In this document: positions 21,808-34,900 of the stretch, in pieces | How positions within the stretch are numbered: position 1 is the first letter of the stretch | Layout: every line of letters starts with the position of its first letter | Origin: Hydractinia symbiolongicarpus | Taxonomy: Eukaryota; Cnidaria; Hydrozoa; Anthoathecata; Hydractiniidae | Direction: 5' to 3' | DNA length: 64,000 nt | Assembly (NCBI RefSeq): GCF_029227915.1 | Contig: NC_079887.1 | Span: 22,505,650-22,569,649, forward strand | Notes under the pieces: model-generated | The model's input: only the letters and a program-made list of their open reading frames with translations | What the model was told of the DNA's origin: nothing | Database searches by the model: none | Program-made: the position numbers and the translations under genes

Positions 21808-23067
21808 TTATTCTCCTACAATTCCTAAATATTATAAGCATTCATAGCCAACTTTTGTCATTCGACTTATCGTTTATCGACGAGGAAACAGGTAATCGAG
21901 TGACAAAAAAGATAACTGGCAATTTTTCTAGCGTGATGGAATTTTAAAAACCCTTGAAATATTTTTTTCTTTTTTTCCTCTGATAAACCACAAGCACGTT
22001 TTAGTTTGAATAATTACATTTGTTTCTTTGTTCCTGGTTTTTTCCGCTTTCGGTGATACAGGTTTTGTAACATGCGCCAAGATCCGGGTTTATGTTATGG
22101 CAGACATAAAAACATTTATTAAGGAAGAAAAGAGATTTTTTCCAAAAAGTATTTTTAACACCGACTGGAATCTTACCCTCCGTGAATCTTACTCTTTATG
22201 AATTGTCATCCGGACAATTGGCCCCAGGTGAATTGCTCCCCTCTCAGAAAATTTCCGTGCTGTCTGACCTTTAAATTTCTATTATTTTCGATTCTTTATA
22301 CACGTCCTAGAAAACGAAATGTTGACAAGAACGCAAGAGTTACGTATCGACTAACCCAATCGTCGTGTCGTAGAATACATTCACAGTATTGCTCATTACC
22401 TTGGCTTTATAATACTTTGTACATTGTATTCAGTGTATTCTTTATTTTAATTTTCACACACAAAATAACAATTTGTGATAAAAAAAACTATTTTCCCTAA
22501 TTCTTTTTTAAAAAAAGTACAAGTTATTTTATCAGGGGGTAAAAATCTTCCAGGGGAGTTCTTCCAGGGGACAATTAACCGGGAGAAATTATCCGGGGTT
22601 AATGCCTTGGACACCAATTTCTTCACGTCTTAGCTAATGTGTGAAAAATACACAAGTCCAGTTTCGGCGAGAAAAACGCGCTATATATATTTGCTGTTAC
22701 CCGGTGACTTGCATGTCATTTTAAACCCTATGAAGATCCTTGCACGTTGTTGAAAGCAAAACTTTATTTTTTCATGCATTTATATTTTAATTTATGTTAT
22801 ATATTACAAAAATCAATATCCATTACAGCGTTCTTGGCTGTAATTCCCATTATTATAGTATCCTAAATACATACGGACTAGTAACAACTGTACTTTGGCA
22901 GCTTTATAAATAAAAACAAATCAACCAAACATTTTGTAGATCAACTTTCATAACAACCAACAAAATTTCAGAATACGCTGCCATCTTTAATGTATTTGAA
23001 ATTGACCATATTGGGCGACAACGTTGAAAGCTAGTGAAGTTAACGGTTTCATTGATAGCAGCGTAAG
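21808..23067. repeat. 5' block, unit C, with broken X1
   Basis: Repeat sequence as in unit A. The X1 frame (ATG at 22319) has an early TAA at its Tyr codon. No intact gene is seen. Confidence 0.6.
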
Positions 23068-23283
23068 TTGGAAGCACACATCCGACATCAGTCTATAAAG
23101 TATTGGGGTAATCTTATCAAAAAAGTTTTAAAGAATAGAAGACATCAAAAGGCAGTATCATTTTTTCTCCACCATAACAAACAAACACAATTTTTTGTGG
23201 CCTGTAATGCTTTTATAACAGGTTTTAATTTTTTACAAGGTTACCAAAGACAGACACATTTTAAAAATTGGAATTTGTGGTAA
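23068..23283 (+). CDS. X2: exon-like ORF, unrecognised
   Basis: About 71 codons with no ATG, rich in His, Lys and aromatics (YWGNLIKK, HQKAVSFFLHH, FFVACNAFITGF), ending at a strong donor (TTTGTG|GTAAGT at about 23278). The frame is kept in unit D (45280-45495) and unit E (58693-58908), with substitutions such as Lys/Glu/Asn at one site. It is damaged in unit B and nearly deleted in unit A. The composition and donor suggest a real internal exon of a + strand gene carried into the array. I do not recognise the family. Confidence 0.35.
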   Translation: MEAHIRHQSIKYWGNLIKKVLKNRRHQKAVSFFLHHNKQTQFFVACNAFITGFNFLQGYQRQTHFKNWNLW

Positions 23284-24502
23284 GTAAATAATTTAATTGA
23301 CATTTAAAAAATTTGTTTCAAAACAGTATGATCTTCGCAGAAATGGATTTATTTAGGATCTAAAAAAAACAAAAAAATTGAGAGAATGGAAGTTAGAATA
23401 ATCTTTTTTATTTCTTTCTACACTTATGGTTATCTCATTCCCTTTTTTTTCCTGAAAACACGTGCGTCGCAGAAAATCGATATATAAAAATAAAACGTAC
23501 ATGTCTTTTTGACTAAAATTCTATTAGGTGCCTGATTCTTAAGGTGAATGGGTGAGTATTTATTTAAGGATGGGTGATTTTTCAGGGGGAGAAGGGCAAA
23601 TTTATTCACAACATGACGGACGCATATTTAAGTTATGTTTAACCGTAAACTCCTATATTTTGCGGTATTTTATTTCGTGATTTTTCGAACAAGGGGGGAA
23701 GCGGGAATTTTTTTTTCAGGTTCATGTCGGGATGGTGTTTATACAGGTTGCATGTACATTTTTAAGTTGTAAAGAAATTAATTTCGGCTGTTTAAACTTT
23801 TTTCGATAAGTATAAATTCGCCCGAATTCATAAAAAATTAATAATCACCCATCTCAAATACGCCACACTCGAATAAGTGCCTCCCTAAGAAATCCAAAAT
23901 CTAAATAAGCGTCCGAGCGCTTAATCGAGCCTTTACAATATCCTATTTCGCAAAGTTTTTCGACCCTTTAAACAGAAAAAGAAGTTTGAGGAAGCCATTT
24001 TCTGTCAATGTAGTGACTTTAAAATACTAAATTTAGTCCTAGGCGGTTAATTTTTGATAACTACTGTTCTGGATAAGGTATAAGGTTAGGATTTTTCTTC
24101 TTTTTCCTTATTACGAAACAAATCTTTATGATTACAAAATGCGTGAATCTAATATAGAAAAAACCTATATAGTTATTTGTAGCGACGAACTTTAAGCTTA
24201 GCTGTATTAGTACATTTCCGTACACATGTTCGTTTACTGAGGAGTATATTTGTCGTTTATTTTGTTTTGTTTTTTGTGGTTTTTGTTTTCTGTGTTTTTC
24301 CTCTGCTAGTGCATTAAAAAATCAAGAAAAGCGATTTTCAAGGGATACGAAGCTATAGAGTTTTTCAAGTTTTCGTAGGATCGTCTTGTGAGCAGTATTC
24401 TAAGCTATTATTTTTTTCAGTACATACATATATATGTGTGTACTTTTTGTCATCTTTCTAGCCCTTTTTTTAAATAAAATCTATAATATTTTTCCCTCGC
24501 AG
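23284..24502. repeat. 5' block, unit C, more diverged distal part
   Basis: Matches units A and D but with visibly more substitutions and indels from about 23400 on, so this flank is an older copy or escaped recent homogenisation. No gene is seen. Confidence 0.5.
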
Positions 24503-24616
24503 TTTCAAAAATTGCGAAAAGAAATTTTAATTTCGGAAACTTCCGCTGTGTTCACAATCCCTCTTGTCTTTTTTTTATTACTTTCTTTCTTATTATTTAA
24601 TCAGCTTACCGCTTAG
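24503..24616 (+). CDS. X3 exon-like ORF, unit C copy
   Basis: Same acceptor and 37-codon frame as at 5170-5283. The frame is intact although the surrounding flank has diverged, which is mild support for it having been coding. Confidence 0.25.
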   Translation, partial: FQKLRKEILISETSAVFTIPLVFFLLLSFLLFNQLTA

Positions 24617-24889
24617 TTTAGTTTCGTATCATCATTACGGATATCTTAGTAATCACATTAGTCTAATTCGCCATATACTTAAAAATTTCCTTTTTCAGAC
24701 TAATTTTAACTCGTCTATTAGATTTGTTTACGTAACGTGACTTGTACTGTAACATTTGGAAATTATATGCATACCGACGCTCTAATCCATACACTTGTTT
24801 ACGGAGGAGTGTACTGGTTTAGTCAATTTTCGTTTTCGTGAATAAAAAGTTAAATTCTTTCGTCTAACGCGTAATTGTAAAATTATGAG

Positions 24890-25014
24890 TGTTTAGTACG
24901 TACGAACTAACAACACGTGCGAACTCAATATACTTTATTTCAAAAACACAACTCATCGAGCACACATTTGGAACACATATATAGGCAAACTAAATATCAT
25001 GTCGCAATACCACA
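24890..25014 (-). mobile_element. Copia-type LTR (3' LTR) remnant
   Basis: On the minus strand the 125 bp begin TGTGGTATTGCGACATG and end ACTAAACA, giving TG..CA ends. Inside are a TATATATG box and an AATAAA. Directly before it (25015-25022) is GGGGGGAG, a polypurine tract as used to prime plus-strand synthesis next to a 3' LTR. The ..GGGGGAGTGT.. arrangement is typical of Ty1/Copia elements. A little internal sequence may remain beyond 25022; no gag or pol frame is seen. Confidence 0.6.
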
Positions 25015-25022
25015 CTCCCCCC

Positions 25023-26027
25023 TACGGGCGGTTTGCTACTACTAGAAATTAAAAAAAAGGTTGCGAAGCATTACGCAAGTTGCAAGCAAAATTGAAACTA
25101 GCCAATAGTTGTCCCTAGTGTTCTTTCAATAGACTTATTTACAACAATATTTATTAATCATTTTTCTATAAAATCATGTATTTTTTGTCTATTGATGAAT
25201 AAATTATTACTATATTACTATACTGTTTTTTTTTCCCTTTGATATAATACGGCGAGGTGCTAACATCTTACTGCAGCTGATATCTGGGAAATACACCAAA
25301 ACTGAATATCATAGACGTAGAAAACCCTGGGGAGGAGGTTGTAAAATAAACTCACCGCAATACAACAACAACTCGTTGTGCAAAAATAGTGATTTTTTGG
25401 CAAAAATACAATGCATATAGGCGGAATATTTCTTTTCAGAAGGTACGAGAAATTTAGATCAACCGGAAAATAACACTCGGAGCGCACATAATAATAGAGA
25501 CTTTCGCGTTAACGACTTCGGAGATGAGAATAATTTCTAGTGGGTTTTTTATCACGTAAAAGTAACGGCACTAGTTATGTAAACCGATTTCTTGAAGCCA
25601 CGGAATCTGCTGCAATTAATTTCGAAAACTCACGGGAAACAGTAAACAAAAACAAACAATCTACAGAAACAAAAACAATTTATTAACTTTATCAAGATTT
25701 ACAAAACAGCTTCAAATTTTTGACAGAAAAACAATAACAACGCGATGTAAGGTTTTGCATTCTTCTTTTTATCTCACATATTGAAAGATAACATCTCTCG
25801 CTCTCATTGTACGCAATCTAAAAAGAAACAGAAAACATTTTTATATAGTATATCATATATATATATATAGTAAAGTCCCTATATACATTAAAATCCAGTG
25901 CCTTTGAGGGACGACATTTAGAGCTAAATTTCTAAACTACAAATATCATTTTTTGGGACAGAGTGCTCAAAAAGTGTTTACTAGATACAATATGCTTGAT
26001 ATAATTAATAAAGTCGTGCAACTCTAT
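25023..26027. other. Single-copy AT-rich sequence
   Basis: No gene supported. It contains a short TA dinucleotide run near 25850-25870. A 75-codon minus ORF at 25260-25487 has no supporting features. Confidence 0.4.
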
Positions 26028-26396
26028 TTACTTTGAGGGTTGTCTTCCTTTGGGGATTGGCAGTACTGTCCGTTGAGCGTTCACTTCATATTCATATGGG
26101 TTCAATCCCACATAACAGTTGTTGCTTTTTGAACAGAAATTTAAAAGGTTTCTGTAGTTCAAATGGAAACTTTTTAACACTCTAGAACTGTCTATGTTGT
26201 CCCTCCTGGAAAAATATTGACAGGGTAAATTCATTGGAATTAATGAGGCTAACCACATAAAATATAGATCACTACTTTTTGTGGCCAAGACAACAGAATT
26301 GAAAGCACTGTTTTTCATTTGGAAAGTACAAATTGTGTTTAAAATCTGCCCAAGCTTGCCCTCATACTTTTGGCTTTTTGGCCAGTTGACACGCAT
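26028..26396 (-). CDS. Unrecognised 122-codon ORF
   Basis: A single open frame with a stop just upstream of its ATG; low-hydrophobicity product ending PKGRQPSK. A possible acceptor (TGTGTTCAG) lies about 20 nt upstream on the minus strand but would enter another frame. It matches no family I know. It is longer than expected by chance in such AT-rich DNA, yet has no supporting neighbours. Chance ORF and gene fragment are both possible. Confidence 0.2.
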   Translation of the reverse strand: MRVNWPKSQKYEGKLGQILNTICTFQMKNSAFNSVVLATKSSDLYFMWLASLIPMNLPCQYFSRRDNIDSSRVLKSFHLNYRNLLNFCSKSNNCYVGLNPYEYEVNAQRTVLPIPKGRQPSK

Positions 26397-27838
26397 ACTA
26401 ATCTACCATACTGAACACAAAAGTTACGAAATACATGAAAATTGATTAAGGACTATTATGTGGTTTCACATTCTTAAAGGGTCATTCAAAAGTAGTTTTT
26501 ACGTATATCATAAGTGACTTCACAAATCGTACATAGCTCACTTGAAAAATTTATTGCGAGGTTTGAGTGTTGAAGAATTTAACAACATGCGAAAGTAGGT
26601 AAACAAAGTAAAACTTCCACGTAAAGGTACCGTTTCATAAAATAGTTCAGATTTAGAAGATGTATTAGTAAAAAGACCCTTAGCAACAGTACAAAAGTTT
26701 TTAACCACAAATGACCAAATACCTTAAAGAATGAAGAGGTATATTTCCCCCTGTTAGTTTTGGATTGGTGAGTTAAATTAACTTCCACGATGCAACAAAA
26801 CAAAGAAGCAACTTGAGTTTTAGGAAATATTTAAAAATTGTATGATAAAATTTAAAAAGAAAGAGTTTTGTTAATACTTTATGGATTGAACTTTCTTCTT
26901 CTGACTGTATAGCTAGCTAGAGGTAGCTAGCTAATGGTGAATCGATTGAAGGATGACAGCAAAAAATATTTTCCATGGTGGCCACAGGCACTAAAAAGTA
27001 ATTTAGTTAGCTAGCTACATCAAACCAAGGAAAAAACGTAAAAATAACTTTCAAATCACCCATACCTTCGCAACTCACTTTTCTTCTGCTCTATGAAAAG
27101 CAAGGATACCGCAAACATGCCAATTCAAGCTGATAACTTGGTACTTTAAAATCTTCTTTTAAACGAAACCATAAATATAGCACGTTTTTGCACATTATAA
27201 ACGTTGAAATCAATATAATGTGCCTTCAAAGAAAAGGTATATATATGCAAGCTTTGCAACTCGAAATATTAAGAGAAATAGCGCCAGCTAAGCCAATTAT
27301 TATCGGGACTTGGTATAAACTATGTATTTGTAAACTATGTATTTGTCTTAGGTCTGCAAAATACACGATAATTAAAATTAGCCGATAGCCGTTTTCTGAT
27401 TGCTTGAGTGTACATCCTAGTCTTTCGCTTCCGGCAAGCGGAAAATCGGGAAATAACGGGGTAGGGGGGTACGAAAGACGGGGGGTAGGTGGGTACAAAG
27501 CCTATTTATTGACATTTTTAGCTAACTTTTATTACAGCTACTTGGTCCAAACGTATTTGTTCTATTAGACAAAAAAATAACCGACCTTTTCTTGAAAAAG
27601 TATCAGTAATATTTCCTTACGCTGATTTTATATGATTTTTTTTCTATCGGAATTTTGAGAATGTCAATAATTCTCTTGGTATACTTCGCGTAGCAAACGT
27701 GCTCCACAATTTCGTAAAGTTGTACAAGCCCAGGCCTTATATTCAGAGGTGCACGGTATGCAATTATGTTATAAGTAACCTTGCTTACTGTTAGAACGCA
27801 ATTTCAGAATTAATATTCAAACTCTAAGCGTTTCTTAG
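26397..27838. other. Single-copy AT-rich sequence
   Basis: No supported gene. Around 26920-27020 the tetramer CTAG/GCTAGCTA is repeated several times. Upstream exons of the coiled-coil gene may lie here but none is convincing. Confidence 0.4.
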
Positions 27839-30800
27839 AAGAACATGAAGTTCTGTTTCAAGAACACAAAACCATCAAGGTAATTTGATGTATTATCTTG
27901 CAAATCAATATTTTTTGGTCATCTGAGTAAATTTGATAAAGCTTCGAAATCTTTTCCGACATTAAAAGCCCTTCTTAGACTCATTTCAAGAATCCTTCAA
28001 AAAAAATTTGCTTCTCGCGAAAAGTTTTATTAGCTAATTTGCAAAATTTCTCACCACTAAAAGCATGTTTTGTTTAAATTCATCTAAGAATATTTTTGGT
28101 TTAAAAAATTTCCACTTTTCCTTAAATTCGGTAAAGGCGTATTCACGAAAATATATTCCCATGAAATATCTGAATTCAATCGTTGGCGAATTCCTAAACA
28201 TTTCGCGAGCAGCGCTATTCGCGAAATTTCCTGGCGATAAAGTTATAAGAGTTGAAAGGCATGATAAAAACACCCTCATTAAAATGTTGAATTGCCAGTG
28301 CTTAGTGTAAGGTGGATCGACAAAGCTCTTTATTTTATTTCACGATTTGTCGATCCTTCGTTATTTATATAACTCCTCCTAATTTTTTCAAAGAAACTTA
28401 ACTTGTGAGTTTTTTGTGGTTTATGCGCGCCTATCTTTCCCACCTTGGCATTGTTTTTTGTAGTTTGTGCGCGCCTATCTTTCCCGCCTCTGTAATGTTT
28501 TATTTTTGCAGGTTTTATATGCAGAATCCATAAAAAGAATCGAAGAATCAATGAAAGAAATTGATCATTTAAAAAGGTATGTTTTATGCCCTGGGTTTCC
28601 AACAAAATTTATGGCGCATGCTCACAACATGCTCCTGGTCAGCGGTCATCAATAGTAAAAATAAGATCCCACGAATATAACAATAGTAAAAATAAGCGAA
28701 GAAGAAGTGATGCCTGAAAAAACAATGAAAAAGTTACCCTCATTGGTAGTAAGTTTCTGGGTTGTTATTGCGAGCAACGTGTCAACGTCAACGTCATAAG
28801 GGCGCTTCGATGAAAGAAAAAATGCGCGTTTCTAGAGAATGTGCACTACCTAAGGCTACTCTCATTGGCTCACAGACAGAGGATGGGTTGCGTATTAGAA
28901 AATTCGTTTTCAAAACGTCATTTTTTCAATACGTCATTTTTTCGTTTTTTAGTACTGTTAAAACACAGACTGAAGAAAACGAAATTCTACTCAAAGATAA
29001 TGAAGTATTGAGACAGATGTGAGTGTTTTTTGTTTGTTCGCTTATTTGGTTTTGCTTGCTTTATGGTTAATAATATTTTCTTTCGTTTAAGCGTTAGTTT
29101 GAGCTAAGTTTTCGCGGAAGAAATCGCAGAATCAAAGGAAATAAATTTCGCTTTCCCCTTTTAGAATTTTTTCGCTAGTTTTTAGTAGTTTTTCGCAACG
29201 GATCATTTTGATATTTTTTTGCGAGAATTACCTTGAAAATTGAAAAGGTTACTGAAATTATATGTTTAAGGAAGTCCTGAAGTAGCGTGTAAAGTTACAA
29301 AATCTCAACAACAAAAAAGTGATAAAAGGAATTTTTTCTTTTTTTTATCTCATAAGAAATTCGCGAGAATTAACTTGCGAATAGCCTGTTTCAATCTATT
29401 TTCAGGGAATAAACTTATTTCGTAATTAAGCCTTTTTAAAAAAATGATTCAGCCAGTTTTTTTTTTGTATATTTATATAGAAACCAGTCTCCCGTTCAAG
29501 ATGGCTGGAGAAAAGATAAAAGAATGTCCTTACGCAGGACCTGGTTTTCATACCATCCACTTGACCAACAATTTCCCAATCCTCACACAGAAGGTTACGA
29601 ATCTGAAAGGATTTACAGGCGAAACAATTCTATTGACAACACCAGTAAAACTGAACGCACTAAAATACCTAGACGTGCGCATACTTTCCACAACGACCGC
29701 CAAAAACCAAATCTGAACGGTCGATCACTCGATAGAACCCATTCCCTATCTCGTAGTGTATCTCGTAGCCAATCATCGGCAAGCTCAAGGTCACGTGGAA
29801 GTAGTGTCTGTAGAAGCAGCCAATCACTGTACAGTACTGATTACGATTCATTTGAAAGTGACTCGACCTTAGAAAGCGAGGTCTCGTTGGATTTCGAGGT
29901 TGAAACTTTTAGCCGCAGAAAGAAATTTACGTCATCGTCGCCCTTTAGTCCGAAACTGAATGGTGGTAAAAAGACGGACCAGGAACCCGCGAAATGTCAA
30001 AGTTGGTACATTGCAATAAGTCCGGTACCGAATGTTATCCACGAAGAAGAACATAAAGAAGATATTGATGAAGTTAAAAATGAAGTTGAAGAAGGATGTG
30101 AGATTTTCATTTGCTTGCTTCTCTTCGCAACTCCATGGTGCTTTTAGATCGAAAAACTTAAAACGAGACGGACCCTTTCTTTGTTTTTAGTTTGTTTTTA
30201 TCCTACCTTGTATGACAAACCTAACATGATACAGACCCTTTCTGTGTTGTTTGTTTTTATCTCTGCCTTTCATTTTGTGTTTTCAAATCTTAATGCTTAA
30301 ATAAATTGTGCTTACATTTTCTTGATTGCTCAAACCAAACTTTTTTTAGCGTTTGCTTCAAAGATTCCATCATTTAACAGAAATAGTGGCTTCCGACAGA
30401 ACATTAAGAACTGTCAAACAAATTCATTAAAACCTTCAAATCAAGCTGTTACCACCGATGAAGTATTAGCTACCGTTAAACAGGGGAAATTAGAAACAGC
30501 GCAAAAAACAAAGATATGTACAAGTAAGTGATACCACATTATCATCTGCGTAGGAGGGTTTATTTATAGACAGCTGCGCACTCATTCACGGAGGTTGGCG
30601 GGAAAGGAGGAGCATATACGACATATAACATTGTTATTTTAAGATATTATTTGTATTGATTTGACAAATTGTATTTTTTAATGGGGTGACTACATAGTAG
30701 AAATAGTTATTTTGAAACAATAGGCATATAAACATGTGAGCAGTTACTGTTTTGTTGAATGCTGTTTACTAAAGCTTAACCTTCACTAGAAAATCGAGCA

Positions 30801-31628
30801 CTCCATGTTTTTACTTTTGTTTCAGGAAATCCAATCACATCAAGATTGGAGAGAGTACGTATAACTTTCTTTGAAAAGAAAAATCTGTTTTTTTTACGAA
30901 GAGGTTTAAATTACCGCCATTTCTATTTAACGGCATTCCCGCGAAAGGCTTCTATCAAAATGGCTAATCTATTATTATCATTCATCGAGAACTTTTGGCA
31001 TTGGAGATTTTTTATGCAAGTCCTGTTTTAAGTTTCTTGTAATTTAGAAAGTTCAGAATATTTTCTTTTCCTACTAACTTAAATTTTGGTTTTTAGCTCA
31101 CCAAAACATATGGGAAAGATGGATGTACTATACTGAAGTTAGAAGATCAATTGAAAAGTTTAAATCAGGAAAAAATTAAAGTATGTTTTGAACTATTTTT
31201 ACATTATTGTATGTTTAATTAATGTTGTCCCAAACGCTTGAACGAAATTTCAGTACGCGTTTTTGTCATTTACCGCTGTATCTTTATGATTTTAGCTTGA
31301 TTCACAACTTGGTAAAATACCAACGAAAACATCGGGTCGTTTAACTCGTCAGTTGGCGGAAAAAGAGGTAATGTGTCAAAAAAGGGCGTATGTTATGAAT
31401 AAACGCCCAGTCTGAAAAATCAGATTTTAGCGACACTGAGTTAAGGTTAAAAATAGCAGTTGGCTCTTCATCTTTTCATGCTGCACTGACCTTACCATCC
31501 CTGTCGTAAACTGAGACTTAAACATTTATGTGTACAAGGAGAAAGAAATAGGAGATGTTTTTACATTTTTTTAGGAAAAAATTCACCGCAAACTTGAGAT
31601 TGTCACCAAGGAAATTGGGTCTGTTTGA
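27839..31628 (+). CDS. Multi-exon coiled-coil, Ser/Arg-rich protein (5' end not found)
   Basis: Splice phases agree across all junctions from the second exon on. Exons: 27839-27879 (weak), 28512-28576, 28953-29018, 29481-30097, 30350-30523, 30826-30854, 31097-31180, 31296-31367, 31575-31628. The first three and last three encode heptad-like helices (IKRIEESMKEIDHL; LKLEDQLKSLNQEKIKL; KIHRKLEIVTKEI). The large exon holds a Ser/Arg-rich stretch (SLSRSVSRSQSSASSRSRGS) and an acidic Glu/Asp segment, so it is a largely disordered middle. The C-terminal coil resembles, from memory only, MPHOSPH9-like centrosomal proteins; this is unverified. The last exon stops at TGA (31626-31628) where the reading would otherwise continue 12 sense codons to TAA at 31665-31667. 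A poly(A) signal follows at 31931. Confidence 0.7.
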
Positions 31629-31930
31629 TTGGAGTTACGCAAACTAAAAACTCCAGTTAAATCATAACACCGTGTGGAAAAAAAGAAAAGTCTGCTATTA
31701 TAACGCTAATATTACGGCAGACGATACTAGTTCCGATGTTACAAGTGCAGTGCCGAGTCCTTGTAGCAAAACTAAGGCTATGTGGCGGTAACGAATTTCT
31801 TATGGGGACTATTTTTACCACAATTTCGATTACCCGTTATGGACGCCTCCATGTTAGGTCTTATGTAAAGACTTTGATATGGACTCTTTGCTTTATTGGC
31901 ACGCCAATGTAACTTGATTTTCAAATTGTA

Positions 31931-31936
31931 AATAAA
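31931..31936 (+). terminator. Poly(A) signal AATAAA of the coiled-coil gene
   Basis: AATAAA about 300 nt after the stop codon, on the same strand, in an AT-rich tail. Confidence 0.5.
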
Positions 31937-34900
31937 ACAGATTTTTAAAATATTTAGTTTGTCCTATTGTATATAAAACAGAAAACAGAATTTAAAATAT
32001 GTTTCATTGTAGATAAAAGTATTAGGTTGAAAGTTTTTTCAATGTGGCAAAGGAACGTTTATTTTTCATATTTTTGTCTTACTTAGCTCTGCGTCTTTTT
32101 ATATTTGTTTAGGTATAGCATAGGGATAACAGAGACAGAAAGCGCTAGCATTTGAAAGAACCATCAATAGAAAATAAATAATTTAACAAACAATCTACCC
32201 AGATGCTAGCAGTTACCAAAATTATTCAGTTGAAAAATTTCCGAAATGATACCATTCGTCATTAAGTATGTCTGAGAAAACTTCCACGGATTGTCTGGGC
32301 CTTTGTCCCCCAAAAAGCGTTAAGCGTAAAATTTACCTATCCCGGATACATCCCGATGTTAAGCCAGTAACCTCGTCCTCAGGATTTTTAGGGTTTTTTA
32401 CGTCAGGACGGAATGTAAATAAAGCCATAACCTTGACTTGTCACCTGACGAATTTGATTGGCTGTGAATATGATTATGCATATTTTAATCGGACGGCAAG
32501 TTATCGAGTAAGAACTGGGAGCGCACGCCGTGTGAGCTATGTTTTTTTCTTGTCTTCAAGAGAAAAGAAAGAAAAGTTTTTGAAAATTCGTAAATACTAC
32601 ACTACACCCCTCCTCCTTGTTACGCAATATTTCGAATCTTAAGACCTCATCTATTCATTTCCTATAGTATCAAAAACTTTTATGTAACAGATAATCAGGT
32701 AACTAGTGCTTTAATATGAGAAAAATAATTAACAGGGACATTTATTTAGAACACAAAGTGAAATTTTTGGTATATTTGCGAAATCTAGAGGCAAGACACT
32801 ATTTAAAAAGTTGTAAGTCATGCACTAAAATAACTAAAAATATCCGTGATACATATAAATTCTCTGTTACATAACAAAAGATCTCTGTATAGTGTTCTGT
32901 CAGCGATCGCAAATAATATGCTATATGTACAAGCTTATAAGTTCAATACGCGTTTTTTCTTCGTTCTCATATCCTGGATTAAAGACCTTCCAAACTTTCA
33001 AGCCAATTAGGAGTGTCATTTCAATCTTATCTGGATAGGAAGACCACGGAAAGAAAAAAGGAGTAGACGTTGGTTCTTAAAAAGATCAGTCCAGGTTTAG
33101 TTTGAGTTGGTACGATGTAATCATCATCCCAGTTTGACACAAAATGAAAGTAAAATACATGTATATTTTGGTAACTGTTAATCGAGTAACAGAATGCGAG
33201 ACACAACTGATGAGAACTCTTCATTTATAACGCATAATAATCGAGACAAAAGTAGGACTCGATAATTGTCAAGGCAGAAATTATCTTTCGAGCAAGTTTC
33301 AAGATAATATCATACAGGCTATTTTTCACTTCAAGTAAAATTTCCGCGGAACAAAATGTACAGGAACACAAAAGTTTCTGAGCATGCGTACTTAAAACGT
33401 GAGTGGTAATTTTCCGTTTCGTTCCGGGAAGAGTAGAATCAAGTGCTTTTTTCTTTGCGTTCTGTGTGGAAACGACTGGTAGAAAATAAGTTAGCCAATC
33501 AGATTATTTTATTTCGTGAGAATGGCGCAAAGTATATTTACTTTTTGTATTAAAATGCGCGTAATAAAAGAAGTGGAAGTTACCAGCAGAAATATTTTCT
33601 GTTCGGTTCTTGCCTGCGGAAAATTTTCTTGAGACTGTAAGTAATTACTTGTGGCGACATATTTGTTATCTTGTTGCACTATCATACCATTTTTGTTCAT
33701 TAAACTTAAATTTCCATCTTTCTGACAATAATTCCGAGTTTTCACAAGAATTGTAATTAATGGAGAAGAATATTTTTTAAGGGGCTATTGACGAAGGAAA
33801 AAAAACATATATTTATTTACTTGCAACTCATAAAATGCAAGCTGAACACACATCTGACGGAATAAATCGCCAACAGATATAACGGATATGTTTACGTTTG
33901 ACTTTCTGGTACTTACTCTGCAACCTCGTCCCCAGGTATTTTGTATTTCTCGTCGTCCGAAAAAGCCCCGGAGAGGAAGTTGTTTACTCTACACTCTTTT
34001 AAACAAGTAACTCATAATTCTAACTAAGCCAGTCATTGTTTTTATTTCTCTACAACAATAAACCTATTGTTTTTACCCTGAAATCCCAGCCTAATGTTCT
34101 TATAAAGCATATTCTTATAAACAATGTCGTACAGTTGTTGCTTGTTGACTGTCTTCTTGGGAAACTAAAGTCACGTGTTTGCTTGTCCAGTTAGACGGGC
34201 GTGCTAAATCTACCCAATTTCGTTTATAGTCGTACGAAACTCATTTAAAAAGTCTGAAACCTTTCTCTGTATTTGTAGTTCATGTTGCTCGTCATTTCCT
34301 CATTCTCTTCAGGCTGCATGTTGCTTACAATTCCCGCCTTGAATTATTATTTAATTACTTTGAAAACATCGAAACTTGCAGCACCTATATAAATACATCC
34401 GCAATCTAATCCTCAATCTCGTCCTCAGGGCTCTTGCCTATAATACCTTACAAGATATCTTAAGAATGGAAGCGCTATGAGGACGAAGTTGGCTAATCCT
34501 AGATAACTTTAAAGGCATTCTTTAGTGTATTCAGATCCTGTGAGCAGTCAGGGAGTGTTTTAACGAAGAAAAACATTGTGAATGTAATTTTTAGTACGAC
34601 CTAAACTGTTAAATTATAAAGTAAAAACTATAAATTGGGGTCTGGTTTTAACTTAACACACAGAATGTGTTGCGCAGTTTTGTAGGATGTGACGTTTTCG
34701 TTTTTATATGTAATAATTATAGAAGCGTTTGTTAAACAACAGCCCTGCATAAAGGTACCCCCTGATATTAAATATATTTTACTACATGCTATAGAGGATA
34801 AAAAGTGTGTATCAATTCTTCTAGTATCTTGGCGTTTTTAGGATGTTTAGTTTGGAGCATTTTCATCTGATCTTATTACATCATTATTGATAATTTAATA

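Noticed and set aside
32268-32642. 124-codon + strand ORF
   Set aside because: No domain or splice support, overlaps a dispersed repeat motif, and composition looks random.
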